A stretch of DNA of 64,000 nucleotides from contig JAXMBS010000017.1 in assembly GCA_046349775.1 (NCBI GenBank), positions 1-64,000 on the forward strand, written 5' to 3'. Shown here piece after piece: positions 17,572 to 27,841 of the stretch. The DNA comes from JAEUIG01 sp046349775. GTDB taxonomy: Bacteria; Planctomycetota; Planctomycetia; Planctomycetales; Planctomycetaceae. A program made the translations under genes and the position numbers. The notes below the pieces were generated by a model, which did not search any database, was not told the origin of the DNA, and saw nothing but the letters and a program-made list of their open reading frames with translations. How positions within the stretch are numbered: position 1 is the first letter of the stretch; each line of letters opens with the position of its first letter.

Positions 17572-18897
17572 ATGCTGGACTTTTGCTCTTCGACTCTCCG
17601 TGACTGCGAGCGAGTGTCGCGCCGCGGGCTCCTGCAGATCGGAGCGCTCGGCGGGTTGGGAATTACGCTCCCACAATGGCTCGCCGCACGGCAGGCCCTT
17701 GGCAGCGAAGCGACGCTGGCCGATCGCAACTGCATCGTCATCTGGACGCACGGCGGGACCAGCCACCACGACACATTCGATCCCAAGCCGCAGGCGCCCG
17801 TCAGCGTGAAGGGAGAGTTCGGGGTTGTCAGCACGTCAGTCCCCGGCGTGCAGTTCGCGGATTCGATCCCGATACTGGCTCGCGAGTCACACCGCTTCGC
17901 CCTGCTCCGCAGCTGGAACCCGGAAAACGCCAGTCACGGCATCGCCGACCAGATCGTGATGTCCGGTCGGAAGTTCAATCCTGGACTGCACTACCCGACC
18001 TTCGGCTCGGTCGTCAGTTGGAACAAGGGGTTCAAGTCCCCCCTGCCCCCCTTCGTGCAACTGGGGACGTCGATGGACCACCGGTTCGGCGGCGGCATGC
18101 CGGGCATCCTGGGCCTGGAGCACGGACCGTTTGAGATCACGGCCGATCCGGCCGCTGACAAGTTCACCGTCCGGGACATCACGCCCCCCGCCGCCGTTCC
18201 GGGCGAACGGCTGGACCGTCGGCAGCGGATGCTCAGCAAGATCGACAGTCTGCAGCGCAGCGCCGAATTGCAGCCGGCCGCGTTCGACGCGCTCGATCAG
18301 AACTTTTCCGCAGCGTTCAACATGATCACCGCCCCGGTGACCAAGCAGGCGTTCAAGCTGGAGGAGGAACCGGCCGCGCTCCGCGACAAATACGGCCGCC
18401 ATCGGTTCGGCCAGAGCTGTCTGCTCGCGCGGCGGATGATCGAGGCCGGCGTGCGGTTTGTGACGGTGACCGACCCGGGTTGGGATACGCACCAGGACAA
18501 CTTCAAGTCGCTCAAGAATTCGCGGCTGCCGCCGATCGACCAGGGTCTGCCTGCGCTGCTGGCCGATCTGGAGGACCGCGGCCTGCTCGACTCGACGCTG
18601 GTCGTGTGGCTCACGGACTTCGGCCGCACGCCGCAGGTGAACAGCGCCAGCGGGCGCGACCACTGGGCCAGCGCCGGGTTCGTCGTGTTCGCCGGCGCCG
18701 GCATTCCCGGCGGCGCGGTGCTCGGCGCGACCGACGACGAGGGGAGCAAGCCGATCAGCCACGAATACCTCTCGGAGAACGTGGCCTCAACGATCTACCA
18801 GAAGATCGGCCTGCCGCTGGACCTCGTCGCGACGGCGCCGGACGGCCGCCCCGTCCAGCTGCTCGAGGGGCACGGCCCGATCAAAGAGTGGGCGTGA
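17572..18897 (+). CDS. DUF1501 protein with Tat-type leader, copy 1
   Basis: 441 residues from ATG 17572. A twin-arginine leader (SRRGLLQIGALGGLG, about 17-31) precedes an alkaline-phosphatase-like DUF1501 domain: THGGTSHHDTFDPKP, PGVQFADSIPILA, RFGQSCLLARRMIEAGVRFV, TDFGRTP and GRDHW. Export through Tat is predicted. The catalytic role is not established for the family. It is divergent from the DUF1549/DUF1553 gene, sharing a 247-base intergenic region. Confidence 0.9.
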   Translation: MLDFCSSTLRDCERVSRRGLLQIGALGGLGITLPQWLAARQALGSEATLADRNCIVIWTHGGTSHHDTFDPKPQAPVSVKGEFGVVSTSVPGVQFADSIPILARESHRFALLRSWNPENASHGIADQIVMSGRKFNPGLHYPTFGSVVSWNKGFKSPLPPFVQLGTSMDHRFGGGMPGILGLEHGPFEITADPAADKFTVRDITPPAAVPGERLDRRQRMLSKIDSLQRSAELQPAAFDALDQNFSAAFNMITAPVTKQAFKLEEEPAALRDKYGRHRFGQSCLLARRMIEAGVRFVTVTDPGWDTHQDNFKSLKNSRLPPIDQGLPALLADLEDRGLLDSTLVVWLTDFGRTPQVNSASGRDHWASAGFVVFAGAGIPGGAVLGATDDEGSKPISHEYLSENVASTIYQKIGLPLDLVATAPDGRPVQLLEGHGPIKEWA

Positions 18898-18915
18898 CGA
18901 TGGAGTGAACTGAAT

Positions 18916-18937
18916 TGGTGGGCACAGCCCACCCTAC
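18916..18937. repeat. Single arm of the GTAGGGTGGGC repeat
   Basis: This arm is identical to the right arms at 431-452 and 14827-14848, but no opposing arm is nearby. It lies 18 bases after the DUF1501 stop. The following 260 bases to the tdh end contain no gene that I can support. Confidence 0.8.
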
Positions 18938-19198
18938 TTTTCTGAATTGGTGCGCTGGTTCGTCCAGCGCTGTTGTCTGGTGTGCTCGCTTGCCTGCAGC
19001 GCTGGCACGGGCGTTCCGACACAGAAGCATCGCCCTCGCTGGCGCGTCGGGCTCGTGGTCCTGCCTGACAGATAGCGACGTTCGGATCACTACTCGCGCT
19101 GTGCACCGCAGGCGACTGGAGCTGATCTGGAGGCACAAGACAGGTCTCCAGTGCTGCCACCCACCACCAGCTGACCAGCCCACCGGACACCCGCAGGG

Positions 19199-20232
19199 TC
19201 ACATCTGCGACCAGTCGAGGATGACCTTGCCCGATTGGCCGGATCTTCATCGCGGCGAACCCTTGCTCGAATTCAGCTCGCATGCAGCCGGTGCGTGATG
19301 ACGGGCGAGATGTCGAGCCCCCCCTGCAACATGACCGTCATCTTGTACCACGTCTCGTACATCTCGCGGCCGTAGATCCCTTTGATCGTCAGCATGTTAA
19401 AGATCACGGTGTTCCAGTCGATGGACATCTCGTGCTCGGGGATGCCCAGCATCGCGATCTTGCCGCCGTGCGCCATGTTGGCCAGCATGTCGCGAAACGC
19501 TGCCGGATTGCCGGACATCTCCAGCCCGACGTCGAAACCCTCCTTCATGCCAAGTTCCTGCTGAACATCGGCCAGCTTTTCGGCGCGGGCGTAGACGGTC
19601 CGCGTGGCCTTCATGCGCTTCGCCAGTTCCAGCCGCCAGGGATTAACGTCGGTAACGACGACGTAGCGGGCGCCGGCGTACTGTGCGACCGCCGACGCCA
19701 TGCAGCCGATCGGACCGGCACCGGTGATCAGCACGTCCTCGCCCAGGAGATCAAACGACAGCGCGGTGTGCACGGCGTTGCCGAACGGATCGAAGATGGA
19801 TGCGACGTCGAGGTCGATCCCCGGCGCGTGATGCCAGACGTTCGTCTGCGGGACGGCGATGTACTCGGCGAATGCGCCCGGCCGATTGACGCCGATCCCC
19901 TGCGTATGGGCGCACAGGTGCCGGCGACCGGCCAGGCAGTTCCGGCAGTGACCACAGACGACGTGCCCCTCGCCGCTGACGATCTCGCCGGGGAAGAAGT
20001 CGTGGACGTTCGAGCCGACTTCGACCACCTCGCCGACGAACTCGTGGCCGACGACCATCGGTACGGGGATTGTCTTCTGCGCCCACGCGTCCCAGTTGTA
20101 GATGTGCAGATCGGTCCCGCAGATGCCCGTCTTCTTGACGCGGATCAGAACGTCGTTGATCCCGATCGTCGGCTCAGGGACGTCGTCCATCCACAGACCG
20201 GGTTCCTTCAGCTTTTTGACGAGAGCTTTCAT
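19199..20232 (-). CDS. tdh: L-threonine 3-dehydrogenase (two 3' frameshifts)
   Basis: Zinc-dependent medium-chain dehydrogenase that oxidises threonine to 2-amino-3-oxobutyrate. Seen: catalytic-zinc site TGICGTDLHIYNWD, GHEFVGEVV, the structural-zinc Cys cluster CGHCRNCLAGRRHLC, and the Rossmann loop GAGPIGCMA. GIYGREMYETWYKM is characteristic of Tdh. The open frame stops at 19273 after 319 residues, but family sequence continues: EFEQGFAAMK in one other frame, then SGQSGKVILDW in a third, ending at 19199. Two one-base changes near 19273 and 19235 would restore the normal length of about 343 residues. Confidence 0.88.
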
Positions 20233-20356
20233 GAGAGGTCAGAGGCCAGACGCCAGAGGTCAGTGAAAGGCAGAGGCCGTGGCGGCTGGATTTAACCACA
20301 TGCGTGGCGTGGGCAGAAGTGCGCGGGAGAGGATTTGGTGGTGGCCAATTGTCAAC

Positions 20357-20424
20357 GGTCAATTGTTAAAGGAGTGCAGAGCGCACTTCTTGAGCGATTG
20401 ACTATTGACCATTAACAACTGACC
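20357..20424. repeat. Spacer inverted repeat
   Basis: GGTCAATTGTTAA (20357-20369) pairs with TTAACAACTGACC (20412-20424) with one mismatch. The right arm encodes the last residues of the EF-hand protein on the minus strand. Confidence 0.65.
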
Positions 20425-22144
20425 CCGCTGCGGCCGTCGCCTCATTGAGATCGATCAGCGCGTTGTGATCGGCGTCGATGCGGTCGAAATCCGCGCGAGT
20501 CCCCAGAAACTCACGCCACTCGACGTCGTTGTCGAGATTGCGGTCCATCTTGCGGAACCACGTCGGTCCGCTGGTGTCGGGAGTGATCCGCGGCACGCCC
20601 GGCTGGGCCATACTGGCGTTATTGGCGCGGTTCACCGCCAGGAATTGCGGCCGCGCCCGCGACACCACGAACCCGTACTCGCTCCGCATTTCGCTCGTCC
20701 CGAACCGGCCGTCCTTGTCGTGGTCGTACTTGCGCATGCCGGTGAATCCTTCGAGGAATTCCCGCGGCGACAGCCGGTTGTCGAGGTTGCCGTCCAGAAT
20801 TTCGAAGAGCGTCTTTGCATCGTCTGAGACAGTGAGGACCAGCGTGGCCTCCGCGAGTCCCACATTCGTCTGGGCATACTTCCTGACTTCATCCTGCTGC
20901 ACCATACCGTCGCCATTGGCGTCGATGCCGGCGAACTCGACGTCGGGCAGCCCCATGATCTGGAACTGGGCTCGAAGCTGGGTATATTCCGTCGCATCCA
21001 GATAGCGGTTCTTGTCCGCATCCACCTGGATAAACTGACTTCCGATCTGGCCGACGAGGACTTCGGAATCGGTCACGCCCCCCTCCTTGTTGCTGGAAGC
21101 CCGCACTTTTACGGGCATGCCGGCGAGCCGCAGCGGAAGCACGGCGAGCGAATCACGCTGTCCGCCGCTCTCGACGAGCGCGAGCGCATTCATTTCGGGG
21201 GTCTGGACGCGACTCCGCTGAATCTGCGTGCCGATCGTGAGCCGCGGCGCGTCACTCACCAACAGCGCCGCCAGTTCCTCCGAATTCAGGTTCCCGTCCG
21301 TGTCGCGGTCGAATTGCTTGAGCGCATCAGCCGCGATGCCGCCAATTCGTGCGTTCGGGATGCGTCTCGAAGCCGACGGTTCTCCGGCGACCGCGTAGTA
21401 CGTCAGCAGCCGCTCAGCCGCCTGAGCCCGCTCAGTGTCGGTCGTCAGCACCAGCAGCGGAATGTCGTTGGAAGCTTCCGCTTCTTGTCGCAACATGGCT
21501 TGCCGCATCGCCGTGGGATACGGCTGGAGTTCGGCGACGCTGAGCGTGCCGTCGTCGTCAAAGTCGTTGACGTGCAACACTGCGAGTCCCGCTTCGACTT
21601 CTTCGCGCGAGAACATCGTGTCGCCGTTTATGTCCAGCGGATACAGGCGGACCGACTGCTGCGGGCGGACCTTCAGAGTCACGCGGAACCGTGGTCCCAA
21701 CTGCTGATCGACAAATGCGAACAGTTCATCGGCGCTGATTTTCTCATCTGCCGGCGACGTATCGAGCTGCTTCCAGCCGTCTCCCAGCAGCGGGGCATTC
21801 GCACTGACCTGGCCATTCGCCGGAATCTTGACGGCCTCGGCCGCTTCCAGTGCCGTAGATGAATCGGCATCAAGCGTACGAAACACCATCGACGCATAGT
21901 CGCGGCGGGTGTCGGCGATGGAACGCTTGCCGGTGTCCACGACCAGACGGAGAAGGACGGCCCCTTCCGGTCCCAGGAAGACGAGGTTGTACGGCTCGCC
22001 GACCGGGGGCGGCGCCGTCGGCGGCGTGCGGGTGCGGCGGCGCGGCGCCGGCTCGGCAGCGTCCGCGCAAATCGCGCAGAACACCGTCCCTAACAGGACC
22101 AGAATGCGCAGCGGCAGACGGGCGCTTTGTCCGAACATGGCCAT
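20402..22144 (-). CDS. Secreted protein with ten EF-hand loops
   Basis: 580 residues. A signal peptide (about 1-30) is followed by a Pro/Arg-rich linker. Ten 12-residue loops have Asp at position 1 and Glu at position 12, starting near residues 92, 171, 194, 279, 375, 408, 451, 474, 534 and 557 (for example DANGDGMVQQDE, DHDKDGRFGTSE). This points to calcium binding outside the cytoplasm, as structure or sensor. No enzyme domain is evident. The final codons (SVVNGQ and stop) lie in a spacer repeat. Confidence 0.82.
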   Translation of the reverse strand: MAMFGQSARLPLRILVLLGTVFCAICADAAEPAPRRRTRTPPTAPPPVGEPYNLVFLGPEGAVLLRLVVDTGKRSIADTRRDYASMVFRTLDADSSTALEAAEAVKIPANGQVSANAPLLGDGWKQLDTSPADEKISADELFAFVDQQLGPRFRVTLKVRPQQSVRLYPLDINGDTMFSREEVEAGLAVLHVNDFDDDGTLSVAELQPYPTAMRQAMLRQEAEASNDIPLLVLTTDTERAQAAERLLTYYAVAGEPSASRRIPNARIGGIAADALKQFDRDTDGNLNSEELAALLVSDAPRLTIGTQIQRSRVQTPEMNALALVESGGQRDSLAVLPLRLAGMPVKVRASSNKEGGVTDSEVLVGQIGSQFIQVDADKNRYLDATEYTQLRAQFQIMGLPDVEFAGIDANGDGMVQQDEVRKYAQTNVGLAEATLVLTVSDDAKTLFEILDGNLDNRLSPREFLEGFTGMRKYDHDKDGRFGTSEMRSEYGFVVSRARPQFLAVNRANNASMAQPGVPRITPDTSGPTWFRKMDRNLDNDVEWREFLGTRADFDRIDADHNALIDLNEATAAAGSVVNGQ

Positions 22145-22288
22145 GCCCTTCCTTACGCATCAGGATAGCAGCGCGTTGGAAGGGAATCACGGCAGGGTTG
22201 ATTTGGCGAGATTGCCAAGCCCGCGGACGGCCGACCGCGGGCTTCCCTGCGATTGGACTTGTTGCCGGCAACCCGCGATGATGGACAT

Positions 22289-24578
22289 GTGAACCGCTCT
22301 GCACAACAGCCGGCGCTCTTCGACATCGCCGCCGCCCCGCTGCCGTTCGAGATCGCCGCGGAAGAGGACCGGCTCGTCGCCCGCATCGTCTTCGATCGCC
22401 CGCTGGCCGACGCTTACAGCTACCTCGTCCCGGATGAATTGCGCTCGCTGATTGCCGTCGCCGTGCGGGTCCGCGCGCCGTTCGGACGCGGCGATACGCC
22501 CACCGTCGGTTTTTGTATCGGTCTCGAGCACGGAACCGGTGGAAAGCGGCTCAAGGCGCTGGCCCAGATCCTCGATCGCCGTCCTCTGCTTTCGGAAACC
22601 ATGCTCGGCGTGACGCAATGGATCGCCGACCGCTATCTCTGCAGTTGGGGCCAGGTGCTGAACGCCGTCGTCCCCGCTGGAGTGCGCAAGCAGGCCGGCA
22701 CGCGTGAAATCACCTGTTACGAAGCGGCCGCCGACGTTTGTCAGCGGGCGTCGGAATTGCGGCTGCCGGCAAAACAGCGCGCCGTTTTGGCCGCACTGTG
22801 CGCCACGGACCAGCCACTGGCCGTCGACGAATTGTCCGCCTCGGCCGACTGTGGACCCGGTCCCATCCGGGCGCTTTTACAAGACAAAGGGCTCATCGTC
22901 CCGATTCGCCGCCGTACCGCGCCGGAATCGGCCGCACCCGCAGCGCCGCCGACGACAACCGACTTGCAGCTCAATCCCGATCAGTCGCCAGGCGCTCAGT
23001 GCCATTATTGGCCTCCTGCGCGAGCAGCGACATGACCCTCCTGCACGGCGTCACCGGCAGCGGCAAGACCGAAGTCTACATCCAGGCGATTCGCGAAGTC
23101 GTGAGCTATGGCCGGCAGGCGATCGTGCTTGTGCCGGAAATCAGCCTGACGCCGCAGACGATCCGCCGGTTCCGCAGCCGGTTTCCGTCGGTCGCCGTCT
23201 GCACAGTCACCTCTCCGATGCCGAGCGTCACGTACAGTGGGAACAGATCGCCCACGGGCGGGTGCAGGTCGTCGTCGGCGCCCGGAGTGCGGTCTTCGCG
23301 CCGACGCCGCATCTGGGCCTGATCGTCATCGACGAGGAACACGAGACGACCTTCAAGCAGAACTCCACGCCGCGCTACCACGCGCGCGATGTCGCCCGCG
23401 AACGCGCCCGTCGCGAGAACATCCCGCTGATTCTCGGCTCCGCGACACCGACGCTGGAATCGTGGCATCGCGCCCAGCGCGGGGACGACCTGCTGCTCTC
23501 GCTGCCTGCTCGCGTTGCCGGCCGCCCGCTGCCCCCGGTGGTGACTGTCGACACGCGCAACGATCCGCAGATCGCCAAGGGGCATGCCATCGGCCGCGCC
23601 CTGCAGCATGCCATCCACGGCGCCCTGAAGGCCGACGGCCAGGTGATCCTGTTCCTGAACCTGCGCGGTTACTCGCCGATCCTCTGGTGCGTCCGCTGTC
23701 AGGCGACGATCCACTGTCCGGAGTGCGATATTTCGCTCACGTGGCACCGCGATCGCGAGCAGGTTGTGTGCCACAATTGCGAATACGCCGCTCCGCGCCC
23801 CAAAGTCTGCCCGCGCTGCGGGATGCCGGGGCTCCGTTACCTCGGTACCGGCACGCAGCGGCTGGAACAGGAGGTCAAAGCGAAATTCCCCGGGTTCAAA
23901 GCGGTCCGCATGGACAGCGACGCCATGCGCCAGCCCGGCAGTCACGACGCGGCCCTCGACGCCTTCCGCCGCAAGGAGGCCGCGATCCTGCTGGGAACGC
24001 AGATGATCGCCAAAGGCCTCGATTTTCCGAATGTCACGCTGGTGGGAGTCGTCGACGCCGATACGCTGCTGCAGCAGCCGGACATTCGCGCCGCGGAACG
24101 GACGTTTCAACTGATCGCACAAGTTGCCGGCCGGACCGGTCGCGGCGAACAGGGGGGGCGCGTCCTGGTTCAAACATCATCGCCCGACGATCCCGTGATT
24201 CGCGCGGCGGCCCGGCACGACTATTTGGGATTTGCGCAGACGGAACTTGAACATCGCCGCGAACTGGAGCTGCCGCCGTACTCGCATCTCGCGCGTGTGA
24301 TCCTGCGCGGCAACGCGGATGACGTCGTCCAGGCGGAAGCCCGCCGGCTGGCGATGCTGGTGCGGGAGACGGCCGAGCGCGAGACGCCGCAAGTCCGGCT
24401 GGTCGGCCCGGCCCCGTGCCCGATTCTCAAGCTGCGCGGACAGTTCCGCTACCATTTCCGACTGCAGTCGGTCGAAGTCGAACCACTGCAGCAGTTGTGG
24501 CGCGCCGTCCAAGCGAACCTCGAAACCCAGCACGATGTCGAGCTGACGATCGACGTAGATCCGCTGGATATGCGGTGA
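22289..24578 (+). CDS. priA: Primosomal protein N' (replication restart helicase PriA), frameshifted
   Basis: About 763 codons, the usual PriA size. The N-terminal DNA-binding part (RIVFDRPLADAYSYLVP, VRAPFGRG) reads in frame 2. A one-base insertion near 22983 (LNPDQ/RQALSAI) shifts it. The Walker A segment LLHGVTGSGKTEVY reads in frame 1. From about 23205 (HLSDAERHVQW) it returns to frame 3 through VIDEEHE, the zinc-binding CVRCQATIHCPECD and CHNC...CPRCG clusters and the helicase C-domain. Three indels are needed. With an essential-type role and all motifs kept, sequence error is likely. GTG 22289 is chosen as start; a TTG at 22253 is possible. Confidence 0.88.
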
Positions 24579-24739
24579 CGAGGAGAAAACCTGAAGATCG
24601 AAGATCGAACACCGGAAGTGTCTGGCAATTGGTCGATTGGTGGCCAGATCCCCTTGCGCCCAAACTACCAAACACAATCCTGTGAATCGTTCGGTTTTCC
24701 AACCCCCTCGCCCACTACCCACACCGTTTCCGCCCGTCC

Positions 24740-24745
24740 TATAAT
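24740..24745 (+). promoter_or_regulatory. Candidate -10 box of the NfeD gene
   Basis: A perfect TATAAT lies 33 bases before the ATG at 24779. No good -35 hexamer is seen at 17 bases, so confidence is limited. Confidence 0.4.
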
Positions 24746-24778
24746 CGAGCCGGTCCCGATTCCGGTGGCTCCACACGC

Positions 24779-27022
24779 ATGTTGATTCAGCCGCGGAACA
24801 ACGACAGCGGACGATGGCCTCACCGCAGCGTGCTGGCAACGGTGCTGGTGTTGCTGGCGGTCGCCCGGCTGACGACCGGTGAGGCCCAGGAGCCGCCGGC
24901 CGCGGCGTCGAAGGAGCCGGTCGGCCGCTCGCTGACGCTTGATAGCCCGATTACTGACGAGTCGATCGGTTGGGTCCGTCAGGCCGGACTCCAATTGCAG
25001 CAGATTGCGACGGATGAGGACCGTCCGGTGTATCTGCTCCTGGAAATCCGCCCCGGCACGAGCCAGTTTCATCACGTCTATGCCCTGGCCGATTTTCTGA
25101 CGTCGGCCGACATCGCGCGGGTCACGACCGTCGCCTGGATTCCGGAGACTGTCGTCGGCAACAACGTGATTGCCGCCCTCGCCTGCAGTGAAATCGTTAT
25201 ACATCCCGATGCACAGCTTGGCGACATTGGGCTTGGCAAACCTCTCCCGGCCGACCAGCAGCAATTCATCCGCAACATGGTCGCCAAGCGGCGCAACAAC
25301 AAGGTGAACGAGTCGCTGGCCACGGCCCTGATGGACCCCGGTGCGACGCTGGTGCAATTGACGCTGCAGTCCCGTCCGGGCGAAGTCGAAAAGCGGCTCG
25401 TCACCGAAGCCGAAGCACAGCGGATCCTCGCCAGCGGCGTCGAAATCCAGGACCGCCAGACGATCAAGGAGGCTGGCACTCCCGGTCTGTTCTCCGGCGC
25501 CGCGGCGCGCGGCCAGGAACTGCTCGTCCAGCGGACCGCCACCGACCGGACCGAACTGGCCGCGGCGTACAACTTGCCGGTCGACGCCCTGCGGGAACAC
25601 CGACCGCGCGGCGCCGCTGGTGCCGTCAGCCTCATCGAAGTCACAGGCACGATCGAGCCGATGCTGGAGTCGTTTATGGTCCGGCAGATCGATCGCGCCG
25701 TCTCCGGAGGTGCGACGACCATCATTTTTGAGATCAGTTCCGACGGCGGCATGCTCTATCCCAGCCGCGATCTGGCGTTTCGGATTGCCGATCTCGAGCA
25801 GCACAACGTGCGCTCCATCGCCTATGTTCCCGACCGTGCGCACAGCGGCGCGGCGTTTATCGCCCTCGGTTGCGATGAAATCTATCTTCAGCCGAACGCC
25901 ACGATCGGCGACATCCTGCCGCTCGAAGCCCGCCCCGGCGAACAGCTCGAAAAGGCTCCGGAGAAGGTCCTCGCTCCGCTGGTCGAATGGCTGCGCGACA
26001 TCGCCGAACGGAAGAAACGGCCGGCGGCAGTCTGCATGGCGATGGCCGATCCGAAAATCGACGTCTACCAGGCGACCAACTCGAAAACGGGTTCCGTGTG
26101 GTACATGACCGACGATCAGCTCCGCCAGGGTGGCGCGGACTGGGTCGCCGGACCGGTCATTCGCGAGTCAGCCGCCGGCAACCCGCTGACGGTCAATGGC
26201 GCCCGGGCACACGAGCTGCGCATCGCCGAGACTCCCGTCAACGACTTCGAAGACCTCAAACAGCGGATCGGAGTGCCGGCTGAAGTCAAACCCGTGCGAA
26301 TCGGTCAGACCTGGATCGATACGCTGGTGTTCGTCCTCAACACGCGGGTCGTGATGGGGCTGTTGTTCTTTGTCGGCATCATCTGCATCTATCTGGAGCT
26401 GCACTTTACGACGGGTCTGCTCGGGATCATCTCGGCGCTCTGCTTCGGTCTGTTTTTCTGGAGTAGATTCCTGGGCGGCACCGCCGGCTGGCTGGAGGTG
26501 CTGCTGTTCATCATGGGGATGGCCTGCCTGGCGATTGAGATCTTCGTGGTTCCGGGGCTGAGCGTGTTCGGCATCTCCGGCGGCCTGCTGATCCTGGCTT
26601 CACTGGTGATGGCCAGTCAGACGTTCGGCAACCTCGAATCCGGCCGGGACATCGAAACCGCCACCGAAACCCTGCAGACGCTCTGCGTGGCGGTTGTAGC
26701 GGTCATCGGGACCGCCATGCTGCTCAGCCGGTTCCTGCCGGCGATACCCGTATTCAATCAGATGGTGCTGGCCCCACCCGGAGGTTCGTTGCACGATCCG
26801 GCCGAGCCGCGTTTGCGACCGGATCTCGCTTCGTCTGCGGGGCAGGCCGCGGCACTCGTCGGCCGCACCGGTGTCGCGACGACCGTGTTGCGCCCTGCGG
26901 GCAAGGCCGAGATCGACGGCCGGCTGATGGACGTCGTCAGCGACGGGCCGTTCGTCAGTGAAGGAGCGCGGATCGAAGTGCTCCGAGTCGCCGGCAATCG
27001 CGTAGTTGTCCGGCAGGCGTAG
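24779..27022 (+). CDS. Long NfeD / ClpP-class membrane serine protease
   Basis: 747 residues, long for the family because a second, divergent ClpP-like domain precedes the standard one. A signal or anchor (about 20-35) is followed by domain 1 (about 45-250). Domain 2 (about 280-490) contains VTGTIEPMLESFMVRQID, FEISSDGGM and the candidate nucleophile segment RAHSGAAFIALGCDEIYL. Four hydrophobic helices (about 515-625) and a C-terminal OB-fold NfeD domain (LVGRTGVATTVLRPAGKAEIDG) complete it. Family members cleave membrane substrates together with stomatin-type proteins; none is adjacent here. Confidence 0.85.
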   Translation: MLIQPRNNDSGRWPHRSVLATVLVLLAVARLTTGEAQEPPAAASKEPVGRSLTLDSPITDESIGWVRQAGLQLQQIATDEDRPVYLLLEIRPGTSQFHHVYALADFLTSADIARVTTVAWIPETVVGNNVIAALACSEIVIHPDAQLGDIGLGKPLPADQQQFIRNMVAKRRNNKVNESLATALMDPGATLVQLTLQSRPGEVEKRLVTEAEAQRILASGVEIQDRQTIKEAGTPGLFSGAAARGQELLVQRTATDRTELAAAYNLPVDALREHRPRGAAGAVSLIEVTGTIEPMLESFMVRQIDRAVSGGATTIIFEISSDGGMLYPSRDLAFRIADLEQHNVRSIAYVPDRAHSGAAFIALGCDEIYLQPNATIGDILPLEARPGEQLEKAPEKVLAPLVEWLRDIAERKKRPAAVCMAMADPKIDVYQATNSKTGSVWYMTDDQLRQGGADWVAGPVIRESAAGNPLTVNGARAHELRIAETPVNDFEDLKQRIGVPAEVKPVRIGQTWIDTLVFVLNTRVVMGLLFFVGIICIYLELHFTTGLLGIISALCFGLFFWSRFLGGTAGWLEVLLFIMGMACLAIEIFVVPGLSVFGISGGLLILASLVMASQTFGNLESGRDIETATETLQTLCVAVVAVIGTAMLLSRFLPAIPVFNQMVLAPPGGSLHDPAEPRLRPDLASSAGQAAALVGRTGVATTVLRPAGKAEIDGRLMDVVSDGPFVSEGARIEVLRVAGNRVVVRQA

Positions 27023-27053
27023 CAGCGTGGAGATTGTCGCTCGCTTGCCCGCC

Positions 27054-27827
27054 TCAGGGCGAGTAGCTCGAACGCACAATGGCGCACGCCTCTGCCAGCG
27101 GTGTGATCTTGTGGCCGCTCGCCAGCGTGAGTTGCACGTCGTATTTCCAGAGCTGCGAGGCACGGAGTCCCGCTGTCTCCGACGCCGCTGGTTCGAACCG
27201 CAGCACGACGTCGTCGCCCGCGCGGCGGATGTCCGTCGCCGCGAACGTCGCCAGGTCGTCGTCGAGCTTCAGCGACAGGGAACCAGCCGCGCCGCTCAAG
27301 TCGAGAGCCGTGTCGAGTCCCGTGACGGTGATTTCGATGGCCCGTCCATCTGCAGCGGAATAGTCGTCCCCCTGCACCAGCAGCAAAGGCTCATCCGGGC
27401 CGGTGAACGGTTGCGACAACCGGATCGTGATCCCCGCCAGTTGCTGGAGCGCGGCGCTGGAGAAGCCGGTCACTTCGCCGCCGCCGCCGCCGCTCCCTCC
27501 GCCAACGTTCTCGGCGATCTCGTCGAGCGCCGGCGATCCGGCCCCCATCACGATCATCGGATCGGCCAGGTCATATGCGCCCGTATCGTCGCGCAGGTCG
27601 ACGAGATACGAACCGAGCAGGTTGCCGCCGCTGTAGACCCGGGCCGCGTAGATGCCGGCCAGCGCCTCCGTGACCGTTGCCCGGTACAGTCCCGGCGTAC
27701 TGCCGTCCTCGGTGAGCGCATCGCCTGCAGCTCCGTTCTGAATGCCGCCGCCGGTCCGCGGATACAGCTTCAGCGTGAGTGCGCCCAGCGCCTCCAGCGA
27801 ATGCAATTGAACGATCGTGTTGGCCAT
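27054..27827 (-). CDS. Phage-tail-associated structural protein (probable)
   Basis: 257 residues starting MANTIVQLHSLEALGALTLKLYP. A beta-rich N-terminal half and a beta-rich C-terminal half are joined by a glycine linker (about 110-118, GGGSGGGGG). The style matches accessory proteins encoded next to phage tail fibres, but I cannot name a family. ATG 27827 is chosen; the longer open frame begins in GTGCGAA spacer repeats. It is last of three leftward genes after the tailspike. Confidence 0.5.
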   Translation of the reverse strand: MANTIVQLHSLEALGALTLKLYPRTGGGIQNGAAGDALTEDGSTPGLYRATVTEALAGIYAARVYSGGNLLGSYLVDLRDDTGAYDLADPMIVMGAGSPALDEIAENVGGGSGGGGGEVTGFSSAALQQLAGITIRLSQPFTGPDEPLLLVQGDDYSAADGRAIEITVTGLDTALDLSGAAGSLSLKLDDDLATFAATDIRRAGDDVVLRFEPAASETAGLRASQLWKYDVQLTLASGHKITPLAEACAIVRSSYSP

Positions 27828-27841
27828 GACAACGAGTCCCA

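Noticed and set aside
379..18937. CRISPR-like array from the GTAGGG repeats
   Set aside because: The copies are thousands of bases apart, palindromic, and without regular spacers or cas genes.
18938..19198. A small gene between the first DUF1501 gene and tdh
   Set aside because: Open frames exist on both strands but none has a ribosome site or a recognisable product; the segment looks like spacer.
22980..23210. Programmed frameshifting in priA
   Set aside because: No slippery heptamer is at the break points, three separate shifts would be needed, and priA is not known to be recoded. Sequence error is simpler.
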